Part shown: positions 33,301 to 42,521 of the stretch, piece after piece
Layout: each line of letters begins with the position of its first letter
How positions within the stretch are numbered: position 1 is the stretch's first letter
Assembly: GCA_014799465.1 (NCBI GenBank)
Contig: JAAVHZ010000051.1
Location: 1 to 64,000, forward strand
DNA: 64,000 nucleotides
Source: Lachnospiraceae bacterium
Lineage (GTDB): Bacteria; Bacillota; Clostridia; Lachnospirales; Lachnospiraceae
Reading direction: 5' to 3'
Notes under the pieces: model-generated
Seen by the model: the letters and a program-made list of their open reading frames with translations, nothing else
Told to the model about the DNA's origin: nothing
Databases searched by the model: none
Translations under genes and position numbers: made by a program

Positions 33301-33825
33301 CTATTGCTCAAGCGGCTTGCTCGTTTCTTTTTTTGTTCTTAAAATATCATACAGATACAGTTTCCCATCATTTGCATGGCGCACCAGTATTCTTGCCTTA
33401 AAAGCATTGTACCTGACCAGTTCGCCTGCATCATCATAAACAGGTATTGCAAAACGTGTGTCATACCTGTACCAGCCGTATTTTGCATCTGTGTTATGCT
33501 TCTGTGCATAATTCTCTGCAAAAGTTTTATTCGTGGAAATTTCAATCATCTCCCTGATAATGCTTGAAGAATTTGCCTTTGCATACATATTTGCACCCCT
33601 TAATTCCTTTGTGTCTTTGGAATGTGCAAACTCGTCCGGAAAATCCGCACCTATGTATACCACATCTGATGTTTCCATAATTTCTGCACACTCCCCGATA
33701 TATTCTTTCAGGCAATCCTCAACAATGTTCCAATCCACACTCCGCCTCCCCTTGAAACGCAAATCATTGATGACTACAATACTTTTACCATCAGCGTCTT
33801 TTATAATATCAACCTTCTTATCCAT
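33301..33825 (-). CDS. Phage-type barnase/EndoU/RelE-like nuclease-fold protein (PBECR-like)
   Basis: GGAG 8 bases before the ATG at 33825 sets the start; an open extension upstream overlaps the transporter gene. The 174-residue protein has KVDIIKDADGKSIVVINDLRFKGRR at its start and ends with ARILVRHANDGKLYLYDILRTKKETS. This last segment resembles the C-terminal pieces of large phage and ICE polyvalent proteins that carry BECR-fold nuclease domains. Here it exists as a free-standing small gene, so it may be a remnant. Function uncertain. Confidence 0.45.
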   Translation of the reverse strand: MDKKVDIIKDADGKSIVVINDLRFKGRRSVDWNIVEDCLKEYIGECAEIMETSDVVYIGADFPDEFAHSKDTKELRGANMYAKANSSSIIREMIEISTNKTFAENYAQKHNTDAKYGWYRYDTRFAIPVYDDAGELVRYNAFKARILVRHANDGKLYLYDILRTKKETSKPLEQ

Positions 33826-33863
33826 AGTAGCTGCTCCTTCTATTATCTCCATTTTTTTATACA

Positions 33864-35207
33864 TCATATAAAAAATATAAGCATATCTACCATAAATACC
33901 GGAATAAGGCAGCCAAATGACCATAACATATATCCAAAAAACGAAGGCATTTTTATACCATTTTCCTCGGCAATGGAACGAACCATAAAATTAGGTGCAT
34001 TTCCGATATATGTATTTGCCCCCATAAATACGGCACCACAGGATATCGCCATAAGTGTAACTGTAGGTATCATTCCTGTTAAAGTGGAAACCCCTGATGA
34101 ATACCCCATAGATGCAGCAGTAATAAAAAATACTAAATATGTAGGAGTATTATCAAGAAATGAGGATAACGCCCCTGTAATCCAAAAATACTGCCATGGC
34201 TTTGTAAGTCCTAAATCCGCCCCTCTTGATTTCAGTATCATAAGTGCCGGAATCATGGTAATAAATATTCCTATAAATAATATTGCAACTTCTTTTATCG
34301 CATCCCATGTAAAATGGTTTCTACGTCTTATATGACCGTCAGTAGTCCTAAATGACAAAAATGCTGCCATAAGAATCAATACAATCTCAATAATTGATGC
34401 AATCGAAAGTGTAGTTCCTAATATTGAAGGTCCTTTGGAAAATATATTATTGACCTTTGGCAGAATACCGCTCAATATAACTGCTCCGACAATCGCTGCA
34501 AGAAACAGTATATTATGTGCACCGGCTAAACGAACAGGTTTTTGGGTATTCTTTATCTCAGGGTAGAGACCATCTGCCAAATCCATTCTGTAAGCATGAC
34601 GGTCAATTATGTAAAATGCAATAAGCAGGATTAAAGTATTGATAATAAGCAGCGGTATAAGCTTCAGACTCCAAAAGAAGCCTATCCCATTAGTAAATCC
34701 CATCAACAGTGGCGGGTCACCTACCGGTGTAAGACATCCTCCTATGTTTGATACAAGGAAAATAAAAAATACTATAATCTGCGTCTTTCTCGCACGCCAT
34801 TTATTAGCCCTTATAACAGGTCGTATCATAAGCATACTTGCACCTGTTGTTCCTATCCAGCTTGACATCATCGTACCTAAAAAGAGCATCCATACATTAG
34901 TCTTCGGACTTCCTGCCAAATCTCCCTCAAGACTTATATTACCTGTAACACAAAACAGACCAAACAGCAGTACAATAAATGTAAGATAATCTCCTATCAT
35001 TACTTCCGAAAGACTTTCTACTGCTTCCCCTGCTCCGTATTTAACTGCAAAAGGTATAATAAACACTGCCGACCAGAATAATACTACCCACGGTTTATTC
35101 TTTTCCCACCATTCAGCTTTTACAAGCGGAAATATTGCTATACACAAAAGCATTCCCGCGAACGGTATACATGCCCATAATGGCATAGATGAACCCATAT
35201 CTGTCAT
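33864..35207 (-). CDS. NhaD/CitMHS-like sodium:proton antiporter family protein
   Basis: The 447-residue protein has about 11-12 membrane segments. The conserved parts NIGGCLTPVGDPPLLMGF, GTTGASMLMIRPVIRAN and SSFLDNTPTYLVFF belong to the ion-transporter superfamily proteins annotated as sodium:proton antiporters or citrate-type carriers. The substrate is uncertain. It is encoded alone with a ribosome site GGAGG, 131 bases from the LysR gene transcribed in the same direction. Confidence 0.8.
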   Translation of the reverse strand: MTDMGSSMPLWACIPFAGMLLCIAIFPLVKAEWWEKNKPWVVLFWSAVFIIPFAVKYGAGEAVESLSEVMIGDYLTFIVLLFGLFCVTGNISLEGDLAGSPKTNVWMLFLGTMMSSWIGTTGASMLMIRPVIRANKWRARKTQIIVFFIFLVSNIGGCLTPVGDPPLLMGFTNGIGFFWSLKLIPLLIINTLILLIAFYIIDRHAYRMDLADGLYPEIKNTQKPVRLAGAHNILFLAAIVGAVILSGILPKVNNIFSKGPSILGTTLSIASIIEIVLILMAAFLSFRTTDGHIRRRNHFTWDAIKEVAILFIGIFITMIPALMILKSRGADLGLTKPWQYFWITGALSSFLDNTPTYLVFFITAASMGYSSGVSTLTGMIPTVTLMAISCGAVFMGANTYIGNAPNFMVRSIAEENGIKMPSFFGYMLWSFGCLIPVFMVDMLIFFI

Positions 35208-35290
35208 TTGTGTTACCTCCTATCATCTTCATAAAACTTTATTTTTTATATCACATTTTTTTACATTTTTCACATCTTTAAAATAAATAA

Positions 35291-35316
35291 GAGCTATATC
35301 ATATCTGATATAGCTC
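35291..35316 (-). terminator. Intrinsic terminator of the LysR gene
   Basis: GAGCTATATCA and TGATATAGCTC form a perfect 11-bp stem with a 4-base loop. On the minus strand it is followed by TTATTTATTT, 22 bases past the stop. Confidence 0.75.
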
Positions 35317-35338
35317 CTTTGCTATCATATATATTTAT

Positions 35339-36247
35339 TCATATATTTTCTTTTAAAAAATTCACAAATCCTTCACACTCGTGTGTTCTATTATGACTGT
35401 ATAAGAGATAATCCCTCATGGAATAATTTATTCCCAGACATTTTCTCTGAACTACTTCATGCTTTTTTAATATATCATCAGATACTTCAGATGTCCACAT
35501 AAAAGAGTTTCTTACATTTCTTAAAATATCGAACTGGCTTCCTCTTTCATAAATATATATTCTTTTATGATAGTCCAACTGCTCATCCATATCGTCATCT
35601 ATATCTATGTAACTTCCATTAGGAAGCATATTATCCCCATGCACCAACTCTATTTGTCCGTTAAGGTCGGACTCATATATTTCTTCTTTTTGTGCCAGTG
35701 GATTCTCCCGGCTCATCATTATTAAATATTCAAACTCCTTAAGTTTCTCATACTCTATACCTCTTAGTTTCATCTGTGACTTAAAAAATTTTTCATATTT
35801 TTTTGCATATCTTATAATTCCCAAGTCATAATCATGCTGAACCAGATTTTGAATCGTTTCAATAGAACCGTTTTCTTTATAATGTATGGATATATCTTCT
35901 TTATCTTTTATACCTGCTATGTATCTTGCAAATATATCTGAAATATATGTTGCTCTCGGAACAGATATTTTAAATGCAACCTCATTTTTCTTCTCTCTTA
36001 TGAAGTCATCTTTTAAAGATTCAATACTTGACTGTATCTGCTTAATCTTTTCTATAAACCGACATCCTTCCGGTGTAATTGCCACACCCTTAGTCGTTCG
36101 TTCAAATATCTTTATACCATATTCATTTTCCACTTCCCTTATGGCTCTGCTCAAATTAGGCTGTGCCACATAAAGCTGTCTTGCCGCCATTGATATTGAG
36201 CCATATTTTTCTATTGCAATAATATATTTAAAATGTACCAGATTCAT
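35339..36247 (-). CDS. LysR family transcriptional regulator
   Basis: The 302-residue protein has the LysR helix-turn-helix at the N-terminus (YGSISMAARQLYVAQPNLSRAIREVENEYGIKIFERTTKGV) and an effector-binding domain from about residue 90. It follows the glycosyltransferase gene by 2 bases and is followed, after a terminator, by the transporter at 33864, a possible target. The effector is unknown. Confidence 0.92.
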   Translation of the reverse strand: MNLVHFKYIIAIEKYGSISMAARQLYVAQPNLSRAIREVENEYGIKIFERTTKGVAITPEGCRFIEKIKQIQSSIESLKDDFIREKKNEVAFKISVPRATYISDIFARYIAGIKDKEDISIHYKENGSIETIQNLVQHDYDLGIIRYAKKYEKFFKSQMKLRGIEYEKLKEFEYLIMMSRENPLAQKEEIYESDLNGQIELVHGDNMLPNGSYIDIDDDMDEQLDYHKRIYIYERGSQFDILRNVRNSFMWTSEVSDDILKKHEVVQRKCLGINYSMRDYLLYSHNRTHECEGFVNFLKENI

Positions 36248-36249
36248 TT

Positions 36250-37542
36250 CTATACCTTTCCTTCATTACGCATCTTTTCAGCCAATAACAAAAATACAGG
36301 CTGATGTCCATATAAAAATGTCTGAAAACTGTTATTATAATTTTTCACCTTAATAACATCTGATTCATCCTGAAGGATATTCTCCTCTTCATCAATATAT
36401 ACATATTCATTCTCTATAACTCTAAGTGAAAAAATATAATTGCACAGTTTAATCGTTAAAATACCATTTTTGCTTTCCTGTTCACTGTCAAATAATACTT
36501 CAGTACAAGGCTCATAATTCTTAATTTTTTCCTTAAGCCTTTCTGCCAGTCCCATATGATTTCCTGTTTCAATACATATTTTTTTCTTACCTTTAACCAG
36601 ATTTTTAAACTTCTCATCGTTATTGTCAATCTCAAATATTTTCCCTTCATGTGCTTTGCCCTTTACTCCATGCAAAGCATCATCATATGCAAACATAACC
36701 GTTTTCGCCTTATTATACTCTTTTTTATAATACCCCTGATATATTTCATCAAATACTGAATGTATAAATGTGTGGCTCAGTTCATCAATTTTTTCTTCCG
36801 GTGTATACTTTATAAAAAATTGAATCCAGTTCCTCCATGCATAATATGTTGGAAATGTATTTACTGTCTCCTTTTTTGCACCCATTGCATGAAGTACTTT
36901 TGATTTACCATAAGATGCTACCTTATATCCTGCCATGTTACATCTGTAACCCCACTCCGTATCATCCCAATACAGAAAGTTCTCTTCCGGCATTGCCCCT
37001 ATCTCCCTTATAAGCGAGGTACGCACCAGAACCGAACATGCCGCCACAGCATCGGAATATACCACTTCCGGCATAGTTCCGTCTTCCTGTCTGTTTAAGT
37101 ATTTTGCCTCTACACAAAAATCATCAAAATCTATGGTAATGCCAAACTGCTGCACATAATCCGGTGCCTCCATGTGATACACCTTGGAACCCACCATGCC
37201 GGTGTCACTATGTTCATCAAGAAACTCCACCAGATATAAAAGTGCATTTTCATCCACCAGAACATCATTATCAAGACACCATACATACTTGTACCCTTCC
37301 GATACAACCTTTCTGATACCGGCATTAAAGCCTCCCGAACCTCCCAGATTTTCACTGTTTACAATAAGATTTACTTTGTCACCAAAATTCTCTTTAATCC
37401 TGCTTACAGAATCATCTGTTGAAGCATTATCCACCACGTATATATCATAATCATTTGTTTTTGATTCAATTACGCTTTGTATGCAATTTACAACATCATT
37501 ACTTTTATTATAATTACATATAACTACACCTGTAGTCTTCAT
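36250..37542 (-). CDS. Family 2 glycosyltransferase
   Basis: Residues 1-230 form a GT-A domain of the rhamnosyl/galactofuranosyl-transferase type: VVICNYNKSNDV, VVDNASTDDSV, NLGGSGGFNAGI, WCLDNDVLVDE (DxD-like) and EENFLYWDDTEWGYR. The C-terminal 190 residues carry a charged region that I do not recognise. It likely transfers a sugar to an envelope polysaccharide or glycoprotein. No other cell-wall sugar gene is adjacent. It is placed between the SMC-like gene and LysR with very short gaps, which suggests one transcript. Confidence 0.85.
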   Translation of the reverse strand: MKTTGVVICNYNKSNDVVNCIQSVIESKTNDYDIYVVDNASTDDSVSRIKENFGDKVNLIVNSENLGGSGGFNAGIRKVVSEGYKYVWCLDNDVLVDENALLYLVEFLDEHSDTGMVGSKVYHMEAPDYVQQFGITIDFDDFCVEAKYLNRQEDGTMPEVVYSDAVAACSVLVRTSLIREIGAMPEENFLYWDDTEWGYRCNMAGYKVASYGKSKVLHAMGAKKETVNTFPTYYAWRNWIQFFIKYTPEEKIDELSHTFIHSVFDEIYQGYYKKEYNKAKTVMFAYDDALHGVKGKAHEGKIFEIDNNDEKFKNLVKGKKKICIETGNHMGLAERLKEKIKNYEPCTEVLFDSEQESKNGILTIKLCNYIFSLRVIENEYVYIDEEENILQDESDVIKVKNYNNSFQTFLYGHQPVFLLLAEKMRNEGKV

Positions 37543-37559
37543 AATAATCCTCCATCCTA

Positions 37560-39149
37560 TTAACTACCGGCATTATCAAATTTCTTTGAAAGCCGCATAA
37601 CATTACCATGACAGGTGAACAGTATTATTTGTGTATTGCTGTCACAATTTTTCAGATAATTAACAGTCTCCTCCAGACGCTCATCATCATACCTTTCAAG
37701 TACATCATCCATTAAAATAGGAAAATATTCTTTTTCTGCCATTATCTCTGAAATAGCAAGACGCATTGCAAGATACAACTGATCCATAGTTCCGCTGCTG
37801 AGATACTTCCAATCAATACTTTTTATACCCCTGTATTCAACCACCTTTGCATTATAATCATTTTCCACCATTACCGTTTCATAATTTCCTCCGGTCATAA
37901 CATTAAAAATCTCTGATGCTTTTCTATTAATCTTTGGACCAAAGCTTCTTCTTCTTTCAGTCTGAATATCTTCCATTATTTCATATGCCATTTTAAGCGA
38001 ACTGTAATATTCTTCCATGCGTTTAATACTGTCTGTAAGCTCATCGACCCTGCTTTTAATGCTATCCGTATCAAGATGACCTGATTTTGCCTGACACTCT
38101 CTTTGCATTTGTTTCAACTCTTTTATCGGCATATTCTTATATTTATCTGAAACTTTTATGAGTTTTTCCTGAGATATAAGTTCTGACTTTTCATCTAAAA
38201 GCTTCTGCACCAACGGACTGACTTCGTTTTCTTTTCTCTTCCTTAATCCCACAATGATTCCGACTATTCCCAAAACTGCACATAATACACATGCATAAAT
38301 GTTAAACAGACTTAATATAACAGATATTATGATAAGTGCAACTGATGGTAAAAGCAGATAGCCATATGGTCTTGTATATCCTCCATCTGCACCTCCTGCT
38401 TCATCAAGCATTACATCTATCTTATCTATTTCCGTAGATATACTGTTTAATTCAATGGCTTTCTCTATTATATCACATTCTTTTATATACATATCCGCAT
38501 TTTCATTATGCATGACTGCCGATTCATATTCAGACTCAGCCTTTTTTAATTCTTCATCCCGCTTTATTATCTTACCGCTTCTTCCGCTTTTAGATATAAG
38601 TTCTTCCATGGCATTCCTAAGCCTTGCCATTGCTTCCTGACCCTTATCATTTTCATCCCCATAATCAATTAGCCTGCCCAGCTTTTCTGCCAGATAATCC
38701 TTATCATTGGTTTTATATTCCACAATACTGTTCTCTATAAATACAGATCTTGTAAATGCATCCAAATCCATTCCGAAAAAATACATTCCCACTTCTTCAC
38801 CTTTAGGCAGCGGTACCTGTTTTCCTGTATTTACATTTATAAGAAATACTCTATCTGTAGACACTGATTTTCCAAATACCTTTTCAAGTCTGAACAAATC
38901 TTCTTCATACTCAAACTCAATCATACCTCCCATATTGCTGCCGTCCCATGGTCTGTATTTAAGCCTTTCATTCCGTAAAACATCATGTCCTCCGCCTGTT
39001 TTGCCATAGAACATCATACGAATAAATGTCATAATTGTAGACTTACCAAATTCATTTTCTGCACCAATTACCTGAAACCCGTCTTCAAATTCCAGCTCAT
39101 AATCACTTAATTTTCCAAAACCCATAATATGAATTCTTTTAATCTTCAT
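37560..39149 (-). CDS. YhaN-like SMC/Rad50-type ATPase with a membrane hairpin
   Basis: Walker A is GAENEFGKST (residues about 33-42), the ABC signature is YLSSGTMDQLYLAMRLA, and Walker B is FPILMDDVLERYDD. Between them lies a short coiled coil interrupted by two membrane segments (near residues 268-310, LLLPSVALIIISVILS and CAVLGIVGIIVGL). Bacterial YhaN and relatives also have such a hairpin but are roughly 900 residues long; this one has only 529, with a reduced coiled coil. It overlaps the phosphoesterase gene by 11 bases, so the pair is likely a nuclease-ATPase complex related to SbcCD, tethered to the membrane. Confidence 0.8.
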   Translation of the reverse strand: MKIKRIHIMGFGKLSDYELEFEDGFQVIGAENEFGKSTIMTFIRMMFYGKTGGGHDVLRNERLKYRPWDGSNMGGMIEFEYEEDLFRLEKVFGKSVSTDRVFLINVNTGKQVPLPKGEEVGMYFFGMDLDAFTRSVFIENSIVEYKTNDKDYLAEKLGRLIDYGDENDKGQEAMARLRNAMEELISKSGRSGKIIKRDEELKKAESEYESAVMHNENADMYIKECDIIEKAIELNSISTEIDKIDVMLDEAGGADGGYTRPYGYLLLPSVALIIISVILSLFNIYACVLCAVLGIVGIIVGLRKRKENEVSPLVQKLLDEKSELISQEKLIKVSDKYKNMPIKELKQMQRECQAKSGHLDTDSIKSRVDELTDSIKRMEEYYSSLKMAYEIMEDIQTERRRSFGPKINRKASEIFNVMTGGNYETVMVENDYNAKVVEYRGIKSIDWKYLSSGTMDQLYLAMRLAISEIMAEKEYFPILMDDVLERYDDERLEETVNYLKNCDSNTQIILFTCHGNVMRLSKKFDNAGS

Positions 39150-40230
39150 GGTAATTCACCTCTTTAGAAAATGCAGTAACACCTAATTCTAATGCTTTCA
39201 TTTTCACATAATCCTCTTCATGTTCCATTAAAGTCATCATCTTTTGGACAAATTCACCTCTGACAGATTTCTCCGACCTGAGAACTTCATAATCATAATG
39301 CCTGCTGTATTCTTCTATTAATCTTACATAGAACAGCCCTGACCTTTCAGATATCCATGCAATGTCCGGCTCATATCCTCCGGTAACTTTTCCCTTAAGG
39401 GTTATCTCATAAATATCTTCCTCCGTACCCATAAGATGAGCTTCTATATATTGGGCAATATTTTCATCTGACATTTCCGATATATCAAACTGCATTCTGT
39501 ATAAACTTCTGGAGGATACAGGATAAAACTTCATTTCACATCCGCCTTCCCATACATACCCTTTATATACGCCTTGAATTCCCGGCTCATCAAATCCTCT
39601 TCCGTCATGGCATCCCGAATAACTGTAATATGTATTTCCCGACTTTAAAACATCTGTCCGTTTATGTATATGTCCCAATGCAAGATAATCAAGCCCACTG
39701 TCCGATATTTCATTTCTGTTTATCGGATTATATTTTTCTGTTCCGCTTATATCTCCATGCATTACCCCCAGATGAATATAATCGTCATTTTCACATCTTT
39801 TTAACATAGAGTTTTTGCAATGTATCTGCGTGAATCCGCTTCCATATACAGTCACACCATCTTCTTCTATGTTTACTCCTTCCCATTCATCCATAAATAT
39901 GTATACATTATCAGACCAAAAGTCTTCCCTTCTATATGGTGATGATACTGATACATAATCATGATTGCCCGGCGATATAAATATATATGTATCACTGCAT
40001 TTTTCAAATTCATCCCTAAGCCTTTTAACATACTTTTCTTCTGGTTCAGGAGTATCAAATAAATCTCCTGCAATTAAAAGATAATTTATCTTTTCCACCC
40101 TGCACATTTTCAGAATTTTTTCAAAAGAAGCCCTTCTTTCTTCACACCTTTTACGCTCTTTTGTTCCCAAAAATTTTATATCTGAATCATAATGTATGTC
40201 AGCACAATGTACAACAGAAACTTTTCTCAT
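39139..40230 (-). CDS. YhaO/SbcD-like metallophosphoesterase
   Basis: The start at 40230 follows GGAGG by 6 bases. The 363-residue protein has the calcineurin-type motifs HCADIHYD (DxH), LLIAGDLFD (GDxxD), FISPGNHDY (GNHD), MHGD and LALGHIHKR (GHxH), which together build a two-metal active site. It resembles the nuclease subunits SbcD, Mre11 and YhaO. Its C-terminal part probably contacts the ATPase partner. DNA repair or quality control is the inferred role. Confidence 0.85.
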   Translation of the reverse strand: MRKVSVVHCADIHYDSDIKFLGTKERKRCEERRASFEKILKMCRVEKINYLLIAGDLFDTPEPEEKYVKRLRDEFEKCSDTYIFISPGNHDYVSVSSPYRREDFWSDNVYIFMDEWEGVNIEEDGVTVYGSGFTQIHCKNSMLKRCENDDYIHLGVMHGDISGTEKYNPINRNEISDSGLDYLALGHIHKRTDVLKSGNTYYSYSGCHDGRGFDEPGIQGVYKGYVWEGGCEMKFYPVSSRSLYRMQFDISEMSDENIAQYIEAHLMGTEEDIYEITLKGKVTGGYEPDIAWISERSGLFYVRLIEEYSRHYDYEVLRSEKSVRGEFVQKMMTLMEHEEDYVKMKALELGVTAFSKEVNYHED

Positions 40231-40248
40231 TTTGACCCTCCATAACAA

Positions 40249-40274
40249 TTAATGCCGCCTTTTGGCGGCATTAA
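40249..40274 (-). terminator. Perfect stem-loop between the cyclophilin and phosphoesterase genes
   Basis: TTAATGCCGCC and GGCGGCATTAA form a perfect 11-bp, GC-rich stem with a TTTT loop. Only a weak TTGTT tail follows on the minus strand, and the next gene's ribosome site comes within about 10 bases. It could be a leaky terminator or an mRNA-stabilising processing site. Confidence 0.6.
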
Positions 40275-40288
40275 CTGTACTGAAATAT

Positions 40289-40909
40289 TTAATCCGTAAC
40301 TTTAATAGATGTTATAACAGGCTGCTTATCTTTATCAACCAAATCTGACGAAGGTACTTCCTTGCATATTTTGTCAACTACTTCCATACCTTCAGTAACA
40401 TGTCCAAATGCTGCATATGAACCGTCAAGATAAGTAGAATCAGTCTGTACTATGAAAAACTGTGAACTTGCACTGTCCATATCCATTGCACGTGCCATTG
40501 ATATAACTCCTCTTTCATGGGAAATATTATTTTCCACACCATTCTCAGAGAATTCTCCTTTTATTTCCTTATCTGAACCGCCTGTACCGTTGCCGTCCGG
40601 GTCTCCGCCCTGAATCATAAATCCATCTCTTATTCTGTGAAATGTAAGTCCGTCATAAAATCCCGACTTCACAAGATTTACAAAGTTAGTAACTGTTATA
40701 GGTGCAGTATCTGCATCCAGTTCAAGAGAGATTTTTCCATAATCCTTTATATCTATCTCCACATTATGCTTTCCTGAAAGTAATTCTTCGCTTTCAGTCT
40801 GCTTCTCAGTCTTTTTATCGCTGCCCTTATCCTTACTGCTGTCACCACATCCTGCAAATACCATCATAACCGATAATGCAAGAATCATAGTTATAACATA
40901 TTTCTTCAT
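40289..40909 (-). CDS. Cyclophilin-type peptidyl-prolyl isomerase lipoprotein
   Basis: A 206-residue protein with a lipoprotein signal (ITMILALSVMMVFAGC, lipidated Cys at about residue 21), a charged linker, and a cyclophilin domain: FYDGLTFHRIRDGFMIQGGDPDGNGTGG, ISMARAMDMDSASSQFFIVQ and YAAFGHVTEGMEVVD. The FHRI and SQFFI residues of the active site are present. It should assist folding of exported proteins outside the membrane. Confidence 0.93.
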   Translation of the reverse strand: MKKYVITMILALSVMMVFAGCGDSSKDKGSDKKTEKQTESEELLSGKHNVEIDIKDYGKISLELDADTAPITVTNFVNLVKSGFYDGLTFHRIRDGFMIQGGDPDGNGTGGSDKEIKGEFSENGVENNISHERGVISMARAMDMDSASSQFFIVQTDSTYLDGSYAAFGHVTEGMEVVDKICKEVPSSDLVDKDKQPVITSIKVTD

Positions 40910-41016
40910 ATTTTCTTTTTCCTTTCCTGTATATATCTTTTAAAATCTTACACTTTTTTCTTGGAAATGTAAATATTTTTTTATATAAAAGCATAAATGT
41001 TTAAAAACTAAATTTT

Positions 41017-42375
41017 CTATTGCTCACACATCTGATAATCCTTATCCTCATCAATCATCTGTAACATAACATCCGCACACTCAGGAGCAAACTGTGTTCC
41101 CCTTCCCTTTTCGATTTCTTCACGAACCACCTGCTGCGGCAATACATCACGGTAACTTCTCTTGGAAGCCATCGCATCATAAGCATCCGCAATTCCAATG
41201 ATCCTTGCCGGAAGCGGAATATTCTCTCCTGCAACTTTACCCGGATATCCTGTTCCATCATATTTTTCATGATGATACTTCGCTCCTATTGAAATACCCG
41301 GAATTTCTGATATAGTTGCCAAAATTTCCTCTCCGATTTCCGGATGCTTTAATATCATCCGATATTCTTCATCTGTCAGTTTTTCAGTCTTATTGATAAT
41401 CGCATCTGATATTCCTATTTTTCCAATATCATGCAAAAGCCCCATGTAATAAATTTCCTGCTGCTCCTGTTCAGACATTCCCATTCTTTTTGCAATCTCT
41501 CTTGAATAAGCTGCCACTCTTTCAGAATGACCATTTGTATACTTATCCTTCGCATCAATTGTTTTGGCAAGTGTCAAAATCACCTGCTCAGACAACCGTT
41601 CTACTTTTTCCCTTCTGTCTTCCGCCTGTTTTGTCTGTTTCTTTACTTCTATCTGCAAATTTTTCCTGAGATCATCAAGCTCTGCAAGTGTTTTCATCAG
41701 CAACTGGTAATCCGGTGTTTCCATGGAAAACAGAATAATCAGAAGTGCTATCGAGGGTGTAAACACGCTCAACAAAATATCAGGAAACAACACCATCTGC
41801 ATAACCGGTCCCAGAAAACACATAATAATATATACACTAATGGATAGTTTCTGCTTTGTTTTGAAAAATCTTTGATTTCTGACAAGCACCACTGCTGAAA
41901 ATAATATATAATATAATGGTACAATGTAAACAATCAAATACAGACTTCCATGAATGTATTCTCCATTCTCATTAAATGTGAATAAAAAGCCTGTAAACAT
42001 ATTTAAAACCAGAACGGCTAACAGCAATAAATAACTGATTTTATTTACACGTATGCTTTTTATCATGCTTACACTTTGATGGACATAACTTTCCACATAC
42101 CGAAGAAAACAATATCCAAGGCTAAATGCCAATACAAAATAAACAGTATTTGTAAGTATATTCAGTTTCGGAGGAATCACGCCGCCATAACTTATGGTGA
42201 CAGCCGTCACAATGTCCATGATTTCTGCCGCCAGAACACATTTGACTACTAACTTAAATTTTTTATTGACCTCTGATTGATTGGAATAATATATACTTAA
42301 CGCAGCATAGATTACCAGAACATATATCGCTCCAACTATTTCAAAATCAATATTATAAATCAGGTTCATTACCAT
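41017..42375 (-). CDS. Membrane-bound HD-GYP domain phosphodiesterase
   Basis: The N-terminal 230 residues contain about seven hydrophobic segments, a sensor-like membrane region. A coiled linker (MKTLAELDDLRKNLQIEVKKQ) leads to the HD-GYP domain (about 260-440), with HSERVAAYSREIAKRM, LLHDIGKIGI (HD), HPEIGEEIL, YHHEKYDGTGYPG (GYP motif) and RIIGIADAYDAM. HD-GYP enzymes hydrolyse c-di-GMP. It is monocistronic. The input signal is unknown. Confidence 0.9.
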   Translation of the reverse strand: MVMNLIYNIDFEIVGAIYVLVIYAALSIYYSNQSEVNKKFKLVVKCVLAAEIMDIVTAVTISYGGVIPPKLNILTNTVYFVLAFSLGYCFLRYVESYVHQSVSMIKSIRVNKISYLLLLAVLVLNMFTGFLFTFNENGEYIHGSLYLIVYIVPLYYILFSAVVLVRNQRFFKTKQKLSISVYIIMCFLGPVMQMVLFPDILLSVFTPSIALLIILFSMETPDYQLLMKTLAELDDLRKNLQIEVKKQTKQAEDRREKVERLSEQVILTLAKTIDAKDKYTNGHSERVAAYSREIAKRMGMSEQEQQEIYYMGLLHDIGKIGISDAIINKTEKLTDEEYRMILKHPEIGEEILATISEIPGISIGAKYHHEKYDGTGYPGKVAGENIPLPARIIGIADAYDAMASKRSYRDVLPQQVVREEIEKGRGTQFAPECADVMLQMIDEDKDYQMCEQ

Positions 42376-42521
42376 TCTCCTCGTTAACTTTTGTATGCAA
42401 ATTCCTACTAAAAGTAATATATAAAAATCTTCAGTCCGTTTGGATTATCTGATTAAAATCATACCATTTTCTATGGTATATTTCAACAGTCCAAGCCCTT
42501 TTTTGAAATCATTTCTAACGT

